Positions 36,525 through 45,224 of a DNA stretch of 64,000 bases are shown here, one piece after another. Position 1 is the stretch's first letter. Each line of letters begins with the position of its first letter. Source of the stretch: CAIVAT01 sp964473485 (GTDB taxonomy: Bacteria > Bacteroidota > Bacteroidia > Bacteroidales > FEN-979); contig CAYYPH010000019.1 of NCBI GenBank assembly GCA_964473485.1, positions 15,522 through 79,521 on the forward strand, in the 5' to 3' direction. The translations under genes and the position numbers were made by a program. The notes below the pieces were generated by a model. It searched no databases. It was not told the origin of the DNA and saw only the letters and a list, made by a program, of their open reading frames with translations.

Positions 36525-36644
36525 TATCTTTGCAATGCAAGTTTTCAAACCCGCTTCTTATATACGGGCCAGACGGATTTTAACCTGCAAAGGTTATCTA
36601 TCGATTTCTGAAAATGTGTCGCCTGCGGCGGCACATTTTTTTTT
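36525..36644 (+). ncRNA. Candidate small RNA or terminated leader upstream of pgi
   Basis: A -7 box TATCTTTG (36525-36532) is followed by about 110 nt of structured sequence: CCCG/CGGG and TAACC/GGTTA hairpins, then a strong terminator at 36611-36644. There is no ORF. The only gene upstream runs the other way, so a terminator on this strand needs its own transcript. It could be an independent sRNA or an attenuated leader of pgi. No known family recognised. The -33 region of this promoter is weak. Confidence 0.45.
36611..36644 (+). terminator. Rho-independent terminator 49 nt before pgi
   Basis: AATGTGTCGCC and GGCGGCACATT pair over 11 bp (one G-U) around a TGC loop, followed by nine Ts (36636-36644). 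Form is textbook. Confidence 0.8.
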
Positions 36645-36672
36645 GCAGGCAATGCCAATTCTGGTAACTTCG
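36643..36672 (+). promoter_or_regulatory. Promoter of pgi
   Basis: TTG (36643-36645, inside the end of the terminator T-run), 19 nt, TAACTTCG (36665-36672). The ATG of pgi is at 36693. Terminator and promoter abut, which suggests that pgi is insulated from upstream transcription. Confidence 0.6.
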
Positions 36673-36692
36673 TAATCGAAAAAAATAAAGCC

Positions 36693-38036
36693 ATGATACA
36701 ACTGAAGATTGATACCAGTAAAACAAGTCCGTTTGTTGGTGAAAAATGCCTGCCCCGCTTCCAGGAAGAAATCAGCAAATGCCATCATGCCTTGGTGGCT
36801 GGCAATGGAAAAGGCAATGATTTTCTCGGGTGGAGAGACCTTCCGGTCATGATCGGCGGGGACCTGCTCCAAAGAATCATCAGCGATGCAGAAAAAATCA
36901 GGAAACAAGCCGAAATATTTGTTGTGATCGGCATCGGTGGCTCATACCTGGGAGCCCGCGCCGTGATCGACGCCCTGTCGGATCCGTTTGAACATGTGCA
37001 CCATGCGAACACAGGTCCGCTGATCGTTTATGCGGGCGAAAATTTGAGCGAGGATTATCATGCACGACTGATGACCCTGCTCGATAAAAAAGATTATGCC
37101 GTCGCCGTCATTTCCAAGTCAGGCACCACCACCGAACCTGCCGTGGCCTTCAGGCTCATCCGCAACCACATCGAATCAAAATACGGTAAAGAGGGGGCCC
37201 GCCAAAGAATCTACGCCGTTACCGATGCCCGCCGGGGAGCGCTGAAGACCCTTGCCGATACCGAGGGTTATTCCACCTACGTGATCCCCGATGATGTCGG
37301 TGGCAGGTATTCTGTTCTTACCCCGGTCGGACTGCTGCCGATCGCCGTGGCAGGCTTCGACATCCGGTCGCTGATCGAAGGCGCGCGCGCCATGCGCGAA
37401 GTCGCCATGTCAACGGACGACTGTGAGAAAAATCCCTGTACCCTCTATGCAGCCGTAAGGAATATCCTTTACCGCAACGGCAAATTCGTCGAGATCATGG
37501 TCTCATACGAACCCGGGATGCTCTATTTCATCGAATGGTGGAAACAGCTTTACGGCGAAAGTGAAGGCAAAGAAAAGATGGGGATCTTTCCTGCAGGTGT
37601 CACCTTTACCAGCGATCTTCATTCTATGGGACAGTACATCCAGGAGGGTTCCCGCATTCTCTTCGAAACCGTTGTCTCGGTAAGCAATCCCAGGCATGAA
37701 CTGACCATCCCGGTGGATCCTGAAAATCTCGACGGACTTAATTTCCTCTCTGGAAAACGGATGAGTGAAGTAAACCTGCAGGCTGAGCTCGGAACCTTGC
37801 TGGCCCATGTCGACGGCGGAGTTCCCAACATCCGGATATCCATCCCGGCCATCAATGAACGCAGCCTCGGCGAACTGATCTATTTTTACGAATTTTCCTG
37901 CGCAATAAGCGGATATGCCCTGGGGGTCAACCCGTTCGATCAGCCGGGTGTGGAAGCATACAAGAAAAATATGTTCGCCCTTCTCGGAAAACCTGGGTTC
38001 GAAAAAGAGACGGAAATTTTACGCGGAAGGCTTTGA
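36693..38036 (+). CDS. pgi: Glucose-6-phosphate isomerase
   Basis: A 447-aa enzyme interconverting glucose-6-phosphate and fructose-6-phosphate in glycolysis and gluconeogenesis. Length and motifs fit the shorter Bacillus/Thermotoga-type enzyme: VIGIGGSYLGARAVID, VISKSGTTTEPAVAFRL, GGRYSVLTPVGLLP, the catalytic Glu in YIQEGSRILFET, and NPFDQPGVEAYKKNMF. The leader just before it carries an sRNA-like terminated element. Confidence 0.97.
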   Translation: MIQLKIDTSKTSPFVGEKCLPRFQEEISKCHHALVAGNGKGNDFLGWRDLPVMIGGDLLQRIISDAEKIRKQAEIFVVIGIGGSYLGARAVIDALSDPFEHVHHANTGPLIVYAGENLSEDYHARLMTLLDKKDYAVAVISKSGTTTEPAVAFRLIRNHIESKYGKEGARQRIYAVTDARRGALKTLADTEGYSTYVIPDDVGGRYSVLTPVGLLPIAVAGFDIRSLIEGARAMREVAMSTDDCEKNPCTLYAAVRNILYRNGKFVEIMVSYEPGMLYFIEWWKQLYGESEGKEKMGIFPAGVTFTSDLHSMGQYIQEGSRILFETVVSVSNPRHELTIPVDPENLDGLNFLSGKRMSEVNLQAELGTLLAHVDGGVPNIRISIPAINERSLGELIYFYEFSCAISGYALGVNPFDQPGVEAYKKNMFALLGKPGFEKETEILRGRL

Positions 38037-38037
38037 T

Positions 38038-38631
38038 CTAAGCAGGGATATCCCCCTCTGTCTTTTTTCCCAGGACCAGCTGTTCAATAACCACGGGGAA
38101 ATGCCGGTACTCGAGCTGGTGTATCCTGCCGGCCAGCGTCTCAGCGGTGTCTCCCTGCAATACGGGGCAACGGGCCTGAAAAACAACGGATCCTTCGTCG
38201 TACCGTTCATTCACATGGTGGATGGTAATTCCTGATTCATGGTCGCCTGAATCAAGAACGGCCTGGTGAACTTTCATTCCGTACATCCCCTTTCCTCCGT
38301 ATCTGGGAAGGAGTGCCGGATGGATATTGACGATACGCCCTGCGAAATGATGCAGAATATTGGCAGGTACCAGCCAGAGAAACCCTGCCAGGATAATGTA
38401 GCTTACATTCTGCACCGTCAGCAGGTCAAGCACATAATCGGTATCGTATAACTCCTCACGCGAAAACACCACGTGGGGTATGTGAAGTTTTTGTGCCCTT
38501 TCGAGGACTAACGCGCCTGGATTGTTACTTAATATCAGGTCAACCCTGATCCGGGGATGATCCCTGAAATACTCGGCGATACGCTGTGCGTTGGTTCCGC
38601 TCCCGGAGGCGAAGATGGCAAGTCGGTGCAT
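38038..38631 (-). CDS. purN: Phosphoribosylglycinamide formyltransferase
   Basis: A 197-aa enzyme that formylates GAR with 10-formyl-THF in purine synthesis. It has FASGSGTNAQRI (phosphate loop), the catalytic Asn-His of VNIHPALLPRYGGKGMYG and the Asp in VNERYDEGSVVFQ. It is convergent with pgi, with one base between the stop codons. Confidence 0.95.
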   Translation of the reverse strand: MHRLAIFASGSGTNAQRIAEYFRDHPRIRVDLILSNNPGALVLERAQKLHIPHVVFSREELYDTDYVLDLLTVQNVSYIILAGFLWLVPANILHHFAGRIVNIHPALLPRYGGKGMYGMKVHQAVLDSGDHESGITIHHVNERYDEGSVVFQARCPVLQGDTAETLAGRIHQLEYRHFPVVIEQLVLGKKTEGDIPA

Positions 38632-38754
38632 GATGGGCGTGTTGATGATCTGTTATGGGCCTGGCAAGATACAAAAAGTAAATGACAGGCAGATAGTCAT
38701 TTCTGAACATTGCTTACCCATACAAGCCGAACTGTTAAAAATTCTTAAATTTTA

Positions 38755-38784
38755 TTGCTGAGATAAAATATATTCTTTTCTTTG
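38755..38784 (+). promoter_or_regulatory. Probable acpP promoter
   Basis: TTG (38755-38757), 19 nt, TTTCTTTG (38777-38784), one base off the TAnnTTTG core. The ATG is 31 nt downstream. Confidence 0.5.
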
Positions 38785-38814
38785 CATTCCGTTTAACCAA
38801 AAAAGAAATTTAAC

Positions 38815-39051
38815 ATGTCTGACATTGCAGCAAAAGTAAAAGCTATCATCGTTGATAAGCTTGGCGTTGACGAAAGTGAAGTTACCAACGAAGCCAGCTT
38901 CACCAATGATCTTGGTGCTGATTCTCTTGATACGGTCGAACTGATCATGGAATTCGAAAAGGAATTCGACATTGCCATCCCCGACGATCAGGCCGAAAAA
39001 ATCAGTACTGTTGGAGAAGCCATTGCTTACATCGAGAACAACACCAAATAA
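38815..39051 (+). CDS. acpP: Acyl carrier protein
   Basis: A 78-aa acidic four-helix protein. The phosphopantetheine-attachment Ser lies in DLGADSLDTVELIMEFE. It carries acyl chains in fatty acid synthesis. Followed by fabF and rnc in the order usual for the phylum. Confidence 0.98.
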   Translation: MSDIAAKVKAIIVDKLGVDESEVTNEASFTNDLGADSLDTVELIMEFEKEFDIAIPDDQAEKISTVGEAIAYIENNTK

Positions 39052-39114
39052 GTACGCCTCATCAATGGTGAAGCCCTTATTGGAAGTTTTCACAAAAAAT
39101 TTTTAGCTTAATTT

Positions 39115-39135
39115 AACCCCGCCCCCGGCGGGGTT
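39115..39135 (+). terminator. GC-rich hairpin between acpP and fabF
   Basis: AACCCCGCC and GGCGGGGTT form a perfect 9-bp stem with a CCC loop. No T-run follows, so it is more likely an RNA-processing or partial-attenuation element that would let acpP transcripts outnumber fabF (inference). Confidence 0.5.
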
Positions 39136-39168
39136 ATCCGTTAAACGATGAACCTAAATCTATAGCAC

Positions 39169-40419
39169 GTGGAATTAAGGCGAGTTGTCATTACCGGTCT
39201 GGGGGCACTTACCCCGATTGGTAACTCACACCAGGAGTACTGGAAAAACCTGATAAGCGGGGCCAATGGCGCAGGACCCATCACCCGTTTCGATGCCTCA
39301 CGTTTCAAATCACAGTTTGCCTGTGAGGTTAAAAACTTTAACCCCGAAAATTATTTCGACCGCAAAGAGGTCAGGAAATACGACCGTTGTTCGCATTTCG
39401 GGATTGTTTGTGCCGATGAAGCCGTTAAGGACGCAGGTTTCGATCCGGCTGCAATAAATTACGATAAAGTAGGCGTGATCTGGGCCTCCGGCATAGGAGG
39501 CCTGGAGACCTTCCTGACCGAAGTTGCAGCCTATGCAACAGGTGATGGTACGCCCCGGTTCAACCCCTTCTTTATTCCCAAAATGATCTCCGACATCACG
39601 GCCGGACATATTTCAATGAAACATGGCTTCAGGGGGCCCAATTTTGCCACGGTTTCCGCATGTGCCTCCTCCGCCAATGCCCTCGTTGACGCCTTCAACT
39701 ATATCCGGCTTGGAAAAGCCGTTGCCATGGTTGCAGGCGGTTCCGAAGCTGCCATTACTCCGGTGGGCGTCGGCGGATTCAACGCCATGCACGCAATCTC
39801 CACCCGGAACGATGATCCTGCCACCGGGTCAAGGCCTTTCGACAAAGACCGAGACGGTTTTGTGATGGGCGAAGGAGCCGGTGCCCTGATCCTCGAAGAT
39901 CTTGAACATGCCCTGGCAAGAGGCGCCAGGATCTACGGAGAATTCGTGGGAGGCGGCTTGTCAGCCGATGCCCACCATATGACCTCCCCTCACCCCGATG
40001 GACTCGGCGCCGTTCTTTCAATGCGTTCGGCCCTTGAAGACGCCGGGATCCCCCTGGAGATGATCGACCATATCAACACCCACGGCACTTCCACCCCTGC
40101 TGGCGATATCGCCGAACCCAAGGCCATTGTGACCCTCTTCGGCGACCATGCCTACAAGATCAGTATCAACTCGACCAAATCAATGACCGGTCACCTGCTG
40201 GGAGCCGCCGGCGCCATCGAAGCCATCGCAACCCTTTATGCTGTGATGAACGATGCTATTCCGCCTACCATAAACCACTTCACCGACGATCCCGACATCG
40301 CCCCGCTCGATTTCACTTTCAACCAGCCCCGTCAACGGGTGGTTAACTACGCCCTGAGCAACACCTTCGGCTTCGGTGGTCATAACGCTTCACTCATTTT
40401 TACGAAATACAAGCCATAA
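39169..40419 (+). CDS. fabF: 3-oxoacyl-ACP synthase II
   Basis: A 416-aa condensing enzyme of fatty acid elongation, GTG start. Catalytic triad: Cys in TVSACASSANAL, His in NTHGTSTPAGD, His in GHLLGAAGAIEAI. N-terminal RRVVITGLGALTPIG fits FabF rather than FabB. It follows acpP after 117 nt containing a hairpin; rnc follows after 6 nt. Confidence 0.97.
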   Translation: MELRRVVITGLGALTPIGNSHQEYWKNLISGANGAGPITRFDASRFKSQFACEVKNFNPENYFDRKEVRKYDRCSHFGIVCADEAVKDAGFDPAAINYDKVGVIWASGIGGLETFLTEVAAYATGDGTPRFNPFFIPKMISDITAGHISMKHGFRGPNFATVSACASSANALVDAFNYIRLGKAVAMVAGGSEAAITPVGVGGFNAMHAISTRNDDPATGSRPFDKDRDGFVMGEGAGALILEDLEHALARGARIYGEFVGGGLSADAHHMTSPHPDGLGAVLSMRSALEDAGIPLEMIDHINTHGTSTPAGDIAEPKAIVTLFGDHAYKISINSTKSMTGHLLGAAGAIEAIATLYAVMNDAIPPTINHFTDDPDIAPLDFTFNQPRQRVVNYALSNTFGFGGHNASLIFTKYKP

Positions 40420-40425
40420 AAAGCT

Positions 40426-41172
40426 TTGAGGATCAGACCAGCAAAACCGGTCGTTTCTGAATACTTTTCCGATAAAACTCTCAGACAGGCCATAAAAAGT
40501 ATTTTCGGGTACAAACCCGGAAATATCTTTTTGTACCACCAGGCCTTCCTGCACCGCTCAGCCAGCCAGGAATCTGGTAACGGCATCAGGATCAACAACG
40601 AACGTCTTGAATTCCTTGGCGACGCCATCCTCGATGCCGTTTCAGCCGACTACCTCTTCAAAACCTTCCCAACGCGCGACGAAGGATTCCTGACCGAGAT
40701 GCGGTCGAAGATCGTCAGCCGCAACATGCTGAACAAACTCAGCCAGAAACTTGGCATCGATAAGCTGGTGCTGGTCGACAACGCCTCATCCGGAGCCTTC
40801 AAGTCGTTCAGAGGCGATGCCTTCGAAGCCCTCATCGGGGCGATGTACCTCGACAAGGGGTATGAATTCACCCGCAAGGTCCTGCTTGAACGAATCATCC
40901 GCCAGTATTTCGACATGGATGACCTTGTAAACCAGGAGGTCAATTTTAAAAGCCGTATCATCGAATGGGCCCAGCGCGAAAAAAAACAGGTGCAGTTCAT
41001 CGTGGCCGAAGAGGTGGGATCAGGGTACAAAAAACAGTATATCGTCGACCTGGTGGTCGACGGAACCACCATTGCCTCCGGCAGGGATTACTCCATCAAA
41101 GGAGCGGAACAAAACAGCAGTGAAAAAGCCTGGCAAAAAATAAATGGAGAAACCATTGACCTTAAAGGCTAA
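40426..41172 (+). CDS. rnc: Ribonuclease III
   Basis: A 248-aa enzyme cutting double-stranded RNA (rRNA and mRNA processing), TTG start. The RNase III signature is NERLEFLGDAILDAV and the second acidic cluster is DAFEALIGAMYLDKG. The C-terminal dsRNA-binding domain runs from about residue 165 (NFKSRIIEWAQ to SEKAWQKI). The 6-nt gap to fabF implies co-transcription. Confidence 0.97.
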   Translation: MRIRPAKPVVSEYFSDKTLRQAIKSIFGYKPGNIFLYHQAFLHRSASQESGNGIRINNERLEFLGDAILDAVSADYLFKTFPTRDEGFLTEMRSKIVSRNMLNKLSQKLGIDKLVLVDNASSGAFKSFRGDAFEALIGAMYLDKGYEFTRKVLLERIIRQYFDMDDLVNQEVNFKSRIIEWAQREKKQVQFIVAEEVGSGYKKQYIVDLVVDGTTIASGRDYSIKGAEQNSSEKAWQKINGETIDLKG

Positions 41173-41211
41173 AACGCTTATCTTTGTTAAAATGAACAAA
41201 GATTTTGCACC

Positions 41212-41682
41212 ATGCCCAGGAAGTTCATCCACTCCTCTTCACCCGATTCCCCATCCTATACCATTTTGGGGATCTCCTGTCACCTGAAAGATTACCGGCT
41301 TTCGTTTATGCTCAACAGGCAGGCGGGTTTCGAACTCTCGAAGCTGGATGATTTCAATGGATTTTCGTTCTATTCCTGCCGGGATGACGATACATTCAAC
41401 ACCTATTTCCTTCTTGCAAACCGGAATACCGAGGGGGTGCTCCTGCCCGAACTCAAACAAACCGACTACATGCTGATTGTGGAAGGGCCATACAAGAAAA
41501 CCCGGAAAGAGAAACTACTCGAGAATATCCGCGCAATCCAGAACATTCTCACTGCCTTCGAAATCCGCTTCGAAACCATCCGTAACTGGGAGACTCTCCT
41601 TAACGACCTTGAACTGCATTATATAAAATTAAACAAAGAAGCAAAAACCACATTTTCTCACCTTAAAAAACAGGAGGATTAA
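41212..41682 (+). CDS. IPExxxVDY-family protein
   Basis: A 156-aa protein of a Bacteroidota-restricted family named for a central motif, here the variant LLPELKQTDYMLIVEG. Its position directly behind rnc is typical of the family. N-terminal DYRLSFMLNRQAGF and NTYFLLANR are also characteristic. Function is unknown. Confidence 0.85.
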   Translation: MPRKFIHSSSPDSPSYTILGISCHLKDYRLSFMLNRQAGFELSKLDDFNGFSFYSCRDDDTFNTYFLLANRNTEGVLLPELKQTDYMLIVEGPYKKTRKEKLLENIRAIQNILTAFEIRFETIRNWETLLNDLELHYIKLNKEAKTTFSHLKKQED

Positions 41683-41684
41683 CC

Positions 41685-42035
41685 ATGCTCGAAGAATTGA
41701 AAAAATCAATCGACAAAGGTCTTGACTATGCATTCATGACCGGCGAAAAACTGGCCCAGGCCGCCAAAGACATGGCCAAGGAAAACAAGCTTACCAAGGA
41801 AGAAGCGAAAAAACTGCTGGACCACCTGAAGGCCAAATCGGATGAAACCCGCAAAAACATTGAAAACGAACTCCAGGAAGCCATCAGGAACACCCTGAAA
41901 AAGATGAATGTCGCCACCCTCGAGGACCTGAAAAAAATGGAAGCCCGCATTAAAAAACTGGAAAGCGCCAAAAAACCACCCGCAAAGCCAAAAGCGAAAC
42001 CGGCGGGAGCACCTGTGGCCAAGGTGAAGAAGTAG
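41685..42035 (+). CDS. Phasin-like coiled-coil protein
   Basis: A 116-aa, Lys/Ala/Glu-rich, fully helical protein. It resembles phasin/PhaF-type granule-associated proteins: an N-terminal LKKSIDKGLDYAFMTGEKL, a heptad region (about 20-92), and a PAKPKAKPAGAP tail like histone H1. A GGAGG 8 nt before the ATG (about 41671) is a strong SD. It starts 2 nt after the IPExxxVDY gene and precedes a UbiB-type kinase, a common neighbour pairing. Confidence 0.75.
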   Translation: MLEELKKSIDKGLDYAFMTGEKLAQAAKDMAKENKLTKEEAKKLLDHLKAKSDETRKNIENELQEAIRNTLKKMNVATLEDLKKMEARIKKLESAKKPPAKPKAKPAGAPVAKVKK

Positions 42036-42236
42036 GAGAAGGGAGAAGGGAGAAGGGAGAAGGGAGAAGGGAGAATTGAAAATTGAAAACGGAAAACGAA
42101 TTGACAATTGACAATTGACAATGGACAATTGAAAATGAATTGAAAATTGAAAATTCACTCATTCACTCATTCACTCACTCTTTTATTTCACGCGTCACGC
42201 GTCACGATTTTTTCCCCGTCACGCGTCACGATTTTC
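42036..42236. repeat. Composite intergenic repeat, inverted partner of the tract after ubiB
   Basis: Blocks in order: (GGGAGAA)n, (TTGAAAA)n, (AATTGAC)n, (TTCACTCA)n, (CACGCGT)n. Segment 42150-42191 is a perfect 42-nt inverted match to 43970-44011, and the match continues with one mismatch for about 15 nt into the CACGCGT block. Confidence 0.85.
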
Positions 42237-42274
42237 TCTTCGCCGTATAGTTTTTTAACGTTTATCTGCCTGCC

Positions 42275-43924
42275 ATGAAAAAGTCCAGGATCGGTCTCGC
42301 GGTTCATGAAATCGGCCGTGCCCGCGAGATTGTCGGAATTGTTGTGAAATACGGCCTCAGCGAATGGGTGACCAGTTCCGGGTTCGGGAAGCTTTTTGTG
42401 TCGAAGAAGCGTTTGATGCGTCTTGAACAATACAACCAGTGGGAACGCATCAGGATGGCCATCGAAGAGTTGGGGCCTACTTTCATCAAATTCGGCCAGA
42501 TACTGGCCGACCGGCCCGATATTATCCCCGAGGGGTTACGTGAGGAGCTGAAAAAGTTGCAGGATGAGGCCCAGCCCATGGCCGATGAACTCGCCATTGC
42601 CGAAATCGAAAAGGAACTTGGCCGGCCGGTTAGTGAAGTATTCAGGGAATTCGACAAAAACCGCATCGCGTCGGCCTCAATCGCACAGACGTATAAGGCG
42701 GTGCTCCTCAACGGCGAAGCGGTTTGCGTCAAGATCCAGCGCCCGGGTATCGAGAAAAAGATCGAACTGGACCTGAACCTGATGAGCTTCTTTGCGAACA
42801 GGATGCAGCACAACAATCCCGAAATAGAAGCCATCAACCTGAAAGGCGTGGTCAGGGAATTCGGCAAAACCATCCGAAAAGAGATCGATTTCCACAATGA
42901 GGCGGCCAATGTGATCAGGTTTTTACACAACTTCGCGAACGATCCCGATATCCGCGTTCCAAAGGTGTATACCAATTACACCACCCGCAGAATCCTCATC
43001 GAAGAGTGGATCCAGGGCATCAAGGTTCGGGATCTTGAAAGCCTGCTACGGTCAGGGAACGATCCGAAAATACTTGCGAAAAAGGGAATGAGGCTGGTCT
43101 TCGAACAGATTTTCAACCACGGGTTCTTCCATGCCGATCCGCACCCGGGGAATATCTTCGTGCTGGAAAATAACGTGGTCTCATTTATCGACTTCGGTAT
43201 GATGGGAACCCTTCGACCCGATCACCTGCGCTTTATCGGGAAATATGTACTGGGATACCTCGACCGCGACGCCTACGCCATGAGTGAAGCGCTCGTCATG
43301 ATGTCGGGCAAGCGCAATTTCCATGGCTTTAAAGACCTCGAATTCAGGATCGGCGACATGCTCGCCCAATATAAATTTCTCAGCATTGAGGAGATGGATT
43401 TCTCAAGGATCCTGAACGAATCGATCGACATTCTGGTGCATTACGGTTTACGAATCCCTTCGGATATTTACCTGTTGCTGAAGGCGCTGATGGCGATCGA
43501 ACGGGTGGCCGTCATGCTCGATCCGCACATCGATTTTGCGCTTGAAATGAGACCCTACGCCATCGACCTGATCGCCAAACAATTCAGTCCGAAGTTTATC
43601 GCCCGCGAAATTTTCGAATCCCTGAAAGAATACTATAAACTGATCCGCGAACTCCCCTCCGATCTTAATGAGATCATTTACGACATCAAGGATGGAAGGT
43701 TCAAGACCCAGATCGAAGTAAAGGGACTTGAACCCCTGATCAACCATATCGACAGCGCCAGCAACCGCATGGCCGTCGCCGTTGTACTGGCCGCCCTGAT
43801 CATCGGCGGCTCCATCATCTCACAATGGGATCAGACCAGGCTCGTCGGAGCGATTGTTTTCGGCCTGGCAGGAATCCTCGGTTTTTATCTGCTCATCACC
43901 CTTTTCAGAAGAAACAAGTTCTGA
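42275..43924 (+). CDS. UbiB/ABC1/AarF-family atypical protein kinase
   Basis: A 549-aa membrane protein of the UbiB family: KxGQ motif in FIKFGQILADRPDIIP, a nucleotide-binding Lys in AVCVKIQRPG, the Glu in EEWIQGIKV, the catalytic and metal Asp in HADPHPGNIFV and VSFIDFGMMG. Two C-terminal TM helices (about 495-515 and 523-545) anchor it. In other bacteria the family supports quinone synthesis or lipid handling. The gene is bracketed by long inverted copies of the composite intergenic repeat. Confidence 0.94.
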   Translation: MKKSRIGLAVHEIGRAREIVGIVVKYGLSEWVTSSGFGKLFVSKKRLMRLEQYNQWERIRMAIEELGPTFIKFGQILADRPDIIPEGLREELKKLQDEAQPMADELAIAEIEKELGRPVSEVFREFDKNRIASASIAQTYKAVLLNGEAVCVKIQRPGIEKKIELDLNLMSFFANRMQHNNPEIEAINLKGVVREFGKTIRKEIDFHNEAANVIRFLHNFANDPDIRVPKVYTNYTTRRILIEEWIQGIKVRDLESLLRSGNDPKILAKKGMRLVFEQIFNHGFFHADPHPGNIFVLENNVVSFIDFGMMGTLRPDHLRFIGKYVLGYLDRDAYAMSEALVMMSGKRNFHGFKDLEFRIGDMLAQYKFLSIEEMDFSRILNESIDILVHYGLRIPSDIYLLLKALMAIERVAVMLDPHIDFALEMRPYAIDLIAKQFSPKFIAREIFESLKEYYKLIRELPSDLNEIIYDIKDGRFKTQIEVKGLEPLINHIDSASNRMAVAVVLAALIIGGSIISQWDQTRLVGAIVFGLAGILGFYLLITLFRRNKF

Positions 43925-43927
43925 AAA

Positions 43928-44070
43928 ACCGTGACAAAATCGTGACGGGTGAAGCGTGACGCGTGACGGGTGAAATAAAAGAGTGAGTGAATGAGTGAAT
44001 GAGTGAATTTTCCGTTTTCAATTTTCAATTGTCAATTGTCAATTGTCAATTGTCAATTGTTAATTTTTCT
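43928..44070. repeat. Composite intergenic repeat after ubiB (inverted copy)
   Basis: Blocks: (CGTGACGG)n, (GAGTGAAT)n, (TTTTCAA)n, (TTGTCAA)n, that is, the tract at 42036-42236 in reverse complement. Segment 43970-44011 matches 42150-42191 perfectly in inverted orientation. Confidence 0.85.
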
Positions 44071-44079
44071 TTCCCGGCG

Positions 44080-45102
44080 CTAAAGTGCTCCTGTAAACTG
44101 GCGGAGAAACCTTACGTCGTTCTCAAAGAACAGCCTCAGGTCGCGGATCTGGTATTTCAGCATCGTGATGCGTTCGATGCCCATACCGAAGGCATAACCG
44201 GTGTACTTCCGGCTGTCGATCCCGCAATTCTCAAGCACATTGGGATCAACCATACCGCATCCCAGGATCTCGACCCAGCCGGTGTTCTTGCAGATGTTGC
44301 ACCCCTTGCCACCGCATATATTACAGCTCACATCCATCTCGCCCGATGGCTCGGTGAAGGGGAAATAACTGGGCCGCAGCCGGATCTGCGTCTGCTCCCC
44401 GAACATCTCACGGGCAAAATGCAATAGGGTCTGCTTCAGGTCGGCAAACGACACTTCCCGGTCGATATAGAGCCCTTCCACCTGGTGAAAGATGCAGTGG
44501 GCCCGGGCCGAAATGGCCTCGTTGCGGAAAACGCGACCGGGAAAGATCTTCCGGATCGGGGGTTGGCTCCTCTCCATGGTGCGTATCTGCACAGAAGATG
44601 TGTGTGTACGTAAAAGTATTTCAGGATCCGTGGAGATGAAAAAGGTGTCCTGCATGTCGCGCGCCGGGTGGTCGTGGGCAAAGTTGAGGGCCGTGAAATT
44701 ATGCCAGTCGTCTTCGATCTCGGGACCCTCCTCCACAGTAAACCCGATCCGCCCGAATATGTCGATGATCTCGTTGCGGACGATCGAAAGGGGATGACGG
44801 GATCCTGGCTGCATGTGATCGCTCGGCCTCGTCAGGTCGGCCATCCCTGAACCCTCTTCCGCTTTCCTTTCAAACTGTTGCTTCAGGCTGCCGATCTTCT
44901 CCTGTGCCTGGTTCTTAAGGTCATTCAGCAACAGGCCGATCTCGCGCTTCTGATCATTCGGCACCGACTTGAAATCATCGAACAGCGCCGGAATCACCCC
45001 CTTCTTGCTAAGATAACGTATCCGGAGTTGCTCCACCTCCTCTGCGTGCTGCGCAGTGAGGCGGCCGATCTCCTCCAGCAGGTCAAGAATCCTCGATTTC
45101 AT
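44080..45102 (-). CDS. pheS: Phenylalanine-tRNA ligase alpha subunit
   Basis: A 340-aa class II synthetase subunit from the ATG at 45102 (a TTG at 45120 is less likely). It has an N-terminal coiled coil, HPLSIVRNEIIDIF, DDWHNFTALNF, motif 2 GRVFRNEAISARAHCIFHQVEG, and motif 3 GMGIERITMLKYQIRDLRLFF. A CxxC-type zinc cluster (CNICGGKGCNICKNTG) is the form seen in Bacteroidota. It charges tRNA-Phe with the beta subunit, which is not in this window. Confidence 0.97.
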   Translation of the reverse strand: MKSRILDLLEEIGRLTAQHAEEVEQLRIRYLSKKGVIPALFDDFKSVPNDQKREIGLLLNDLKNQAQEKIGSLKQQFERKAEEGSGMADLTRPSDHMQPGSRHPLSIVRNEIIDIFGRIGFTVEEGPEIEDDWHNFTALNFAHDHPARDMQDTFFISTDPEILLRTHTSSVQIRTMERSQPPIRKIFPGRVFRNEAISARAHCIFHQVEGLYIDREVSFADLKQTLLHFAREMFGEQTQIRLRPSYFPFTEPSGEMDVSCNICGGKGCNICKNTGWVEILGCGMVDPNVLENCGIDSRKYTGYAFGMGIERITMLKYQIRDLRLFFENDVRFLRQFTGAL

Positions 45103-45224
45103 TGATTTGAAATTGGCCAAGCCACCTGCGCGCTATCGTGGGGAACACGCTACGCGATCAGGCGGACCGGCAGATAATAAATACGGTTGATTTTCACGGT
45201 TGAATGGCAACCTCCACTCAGGCT

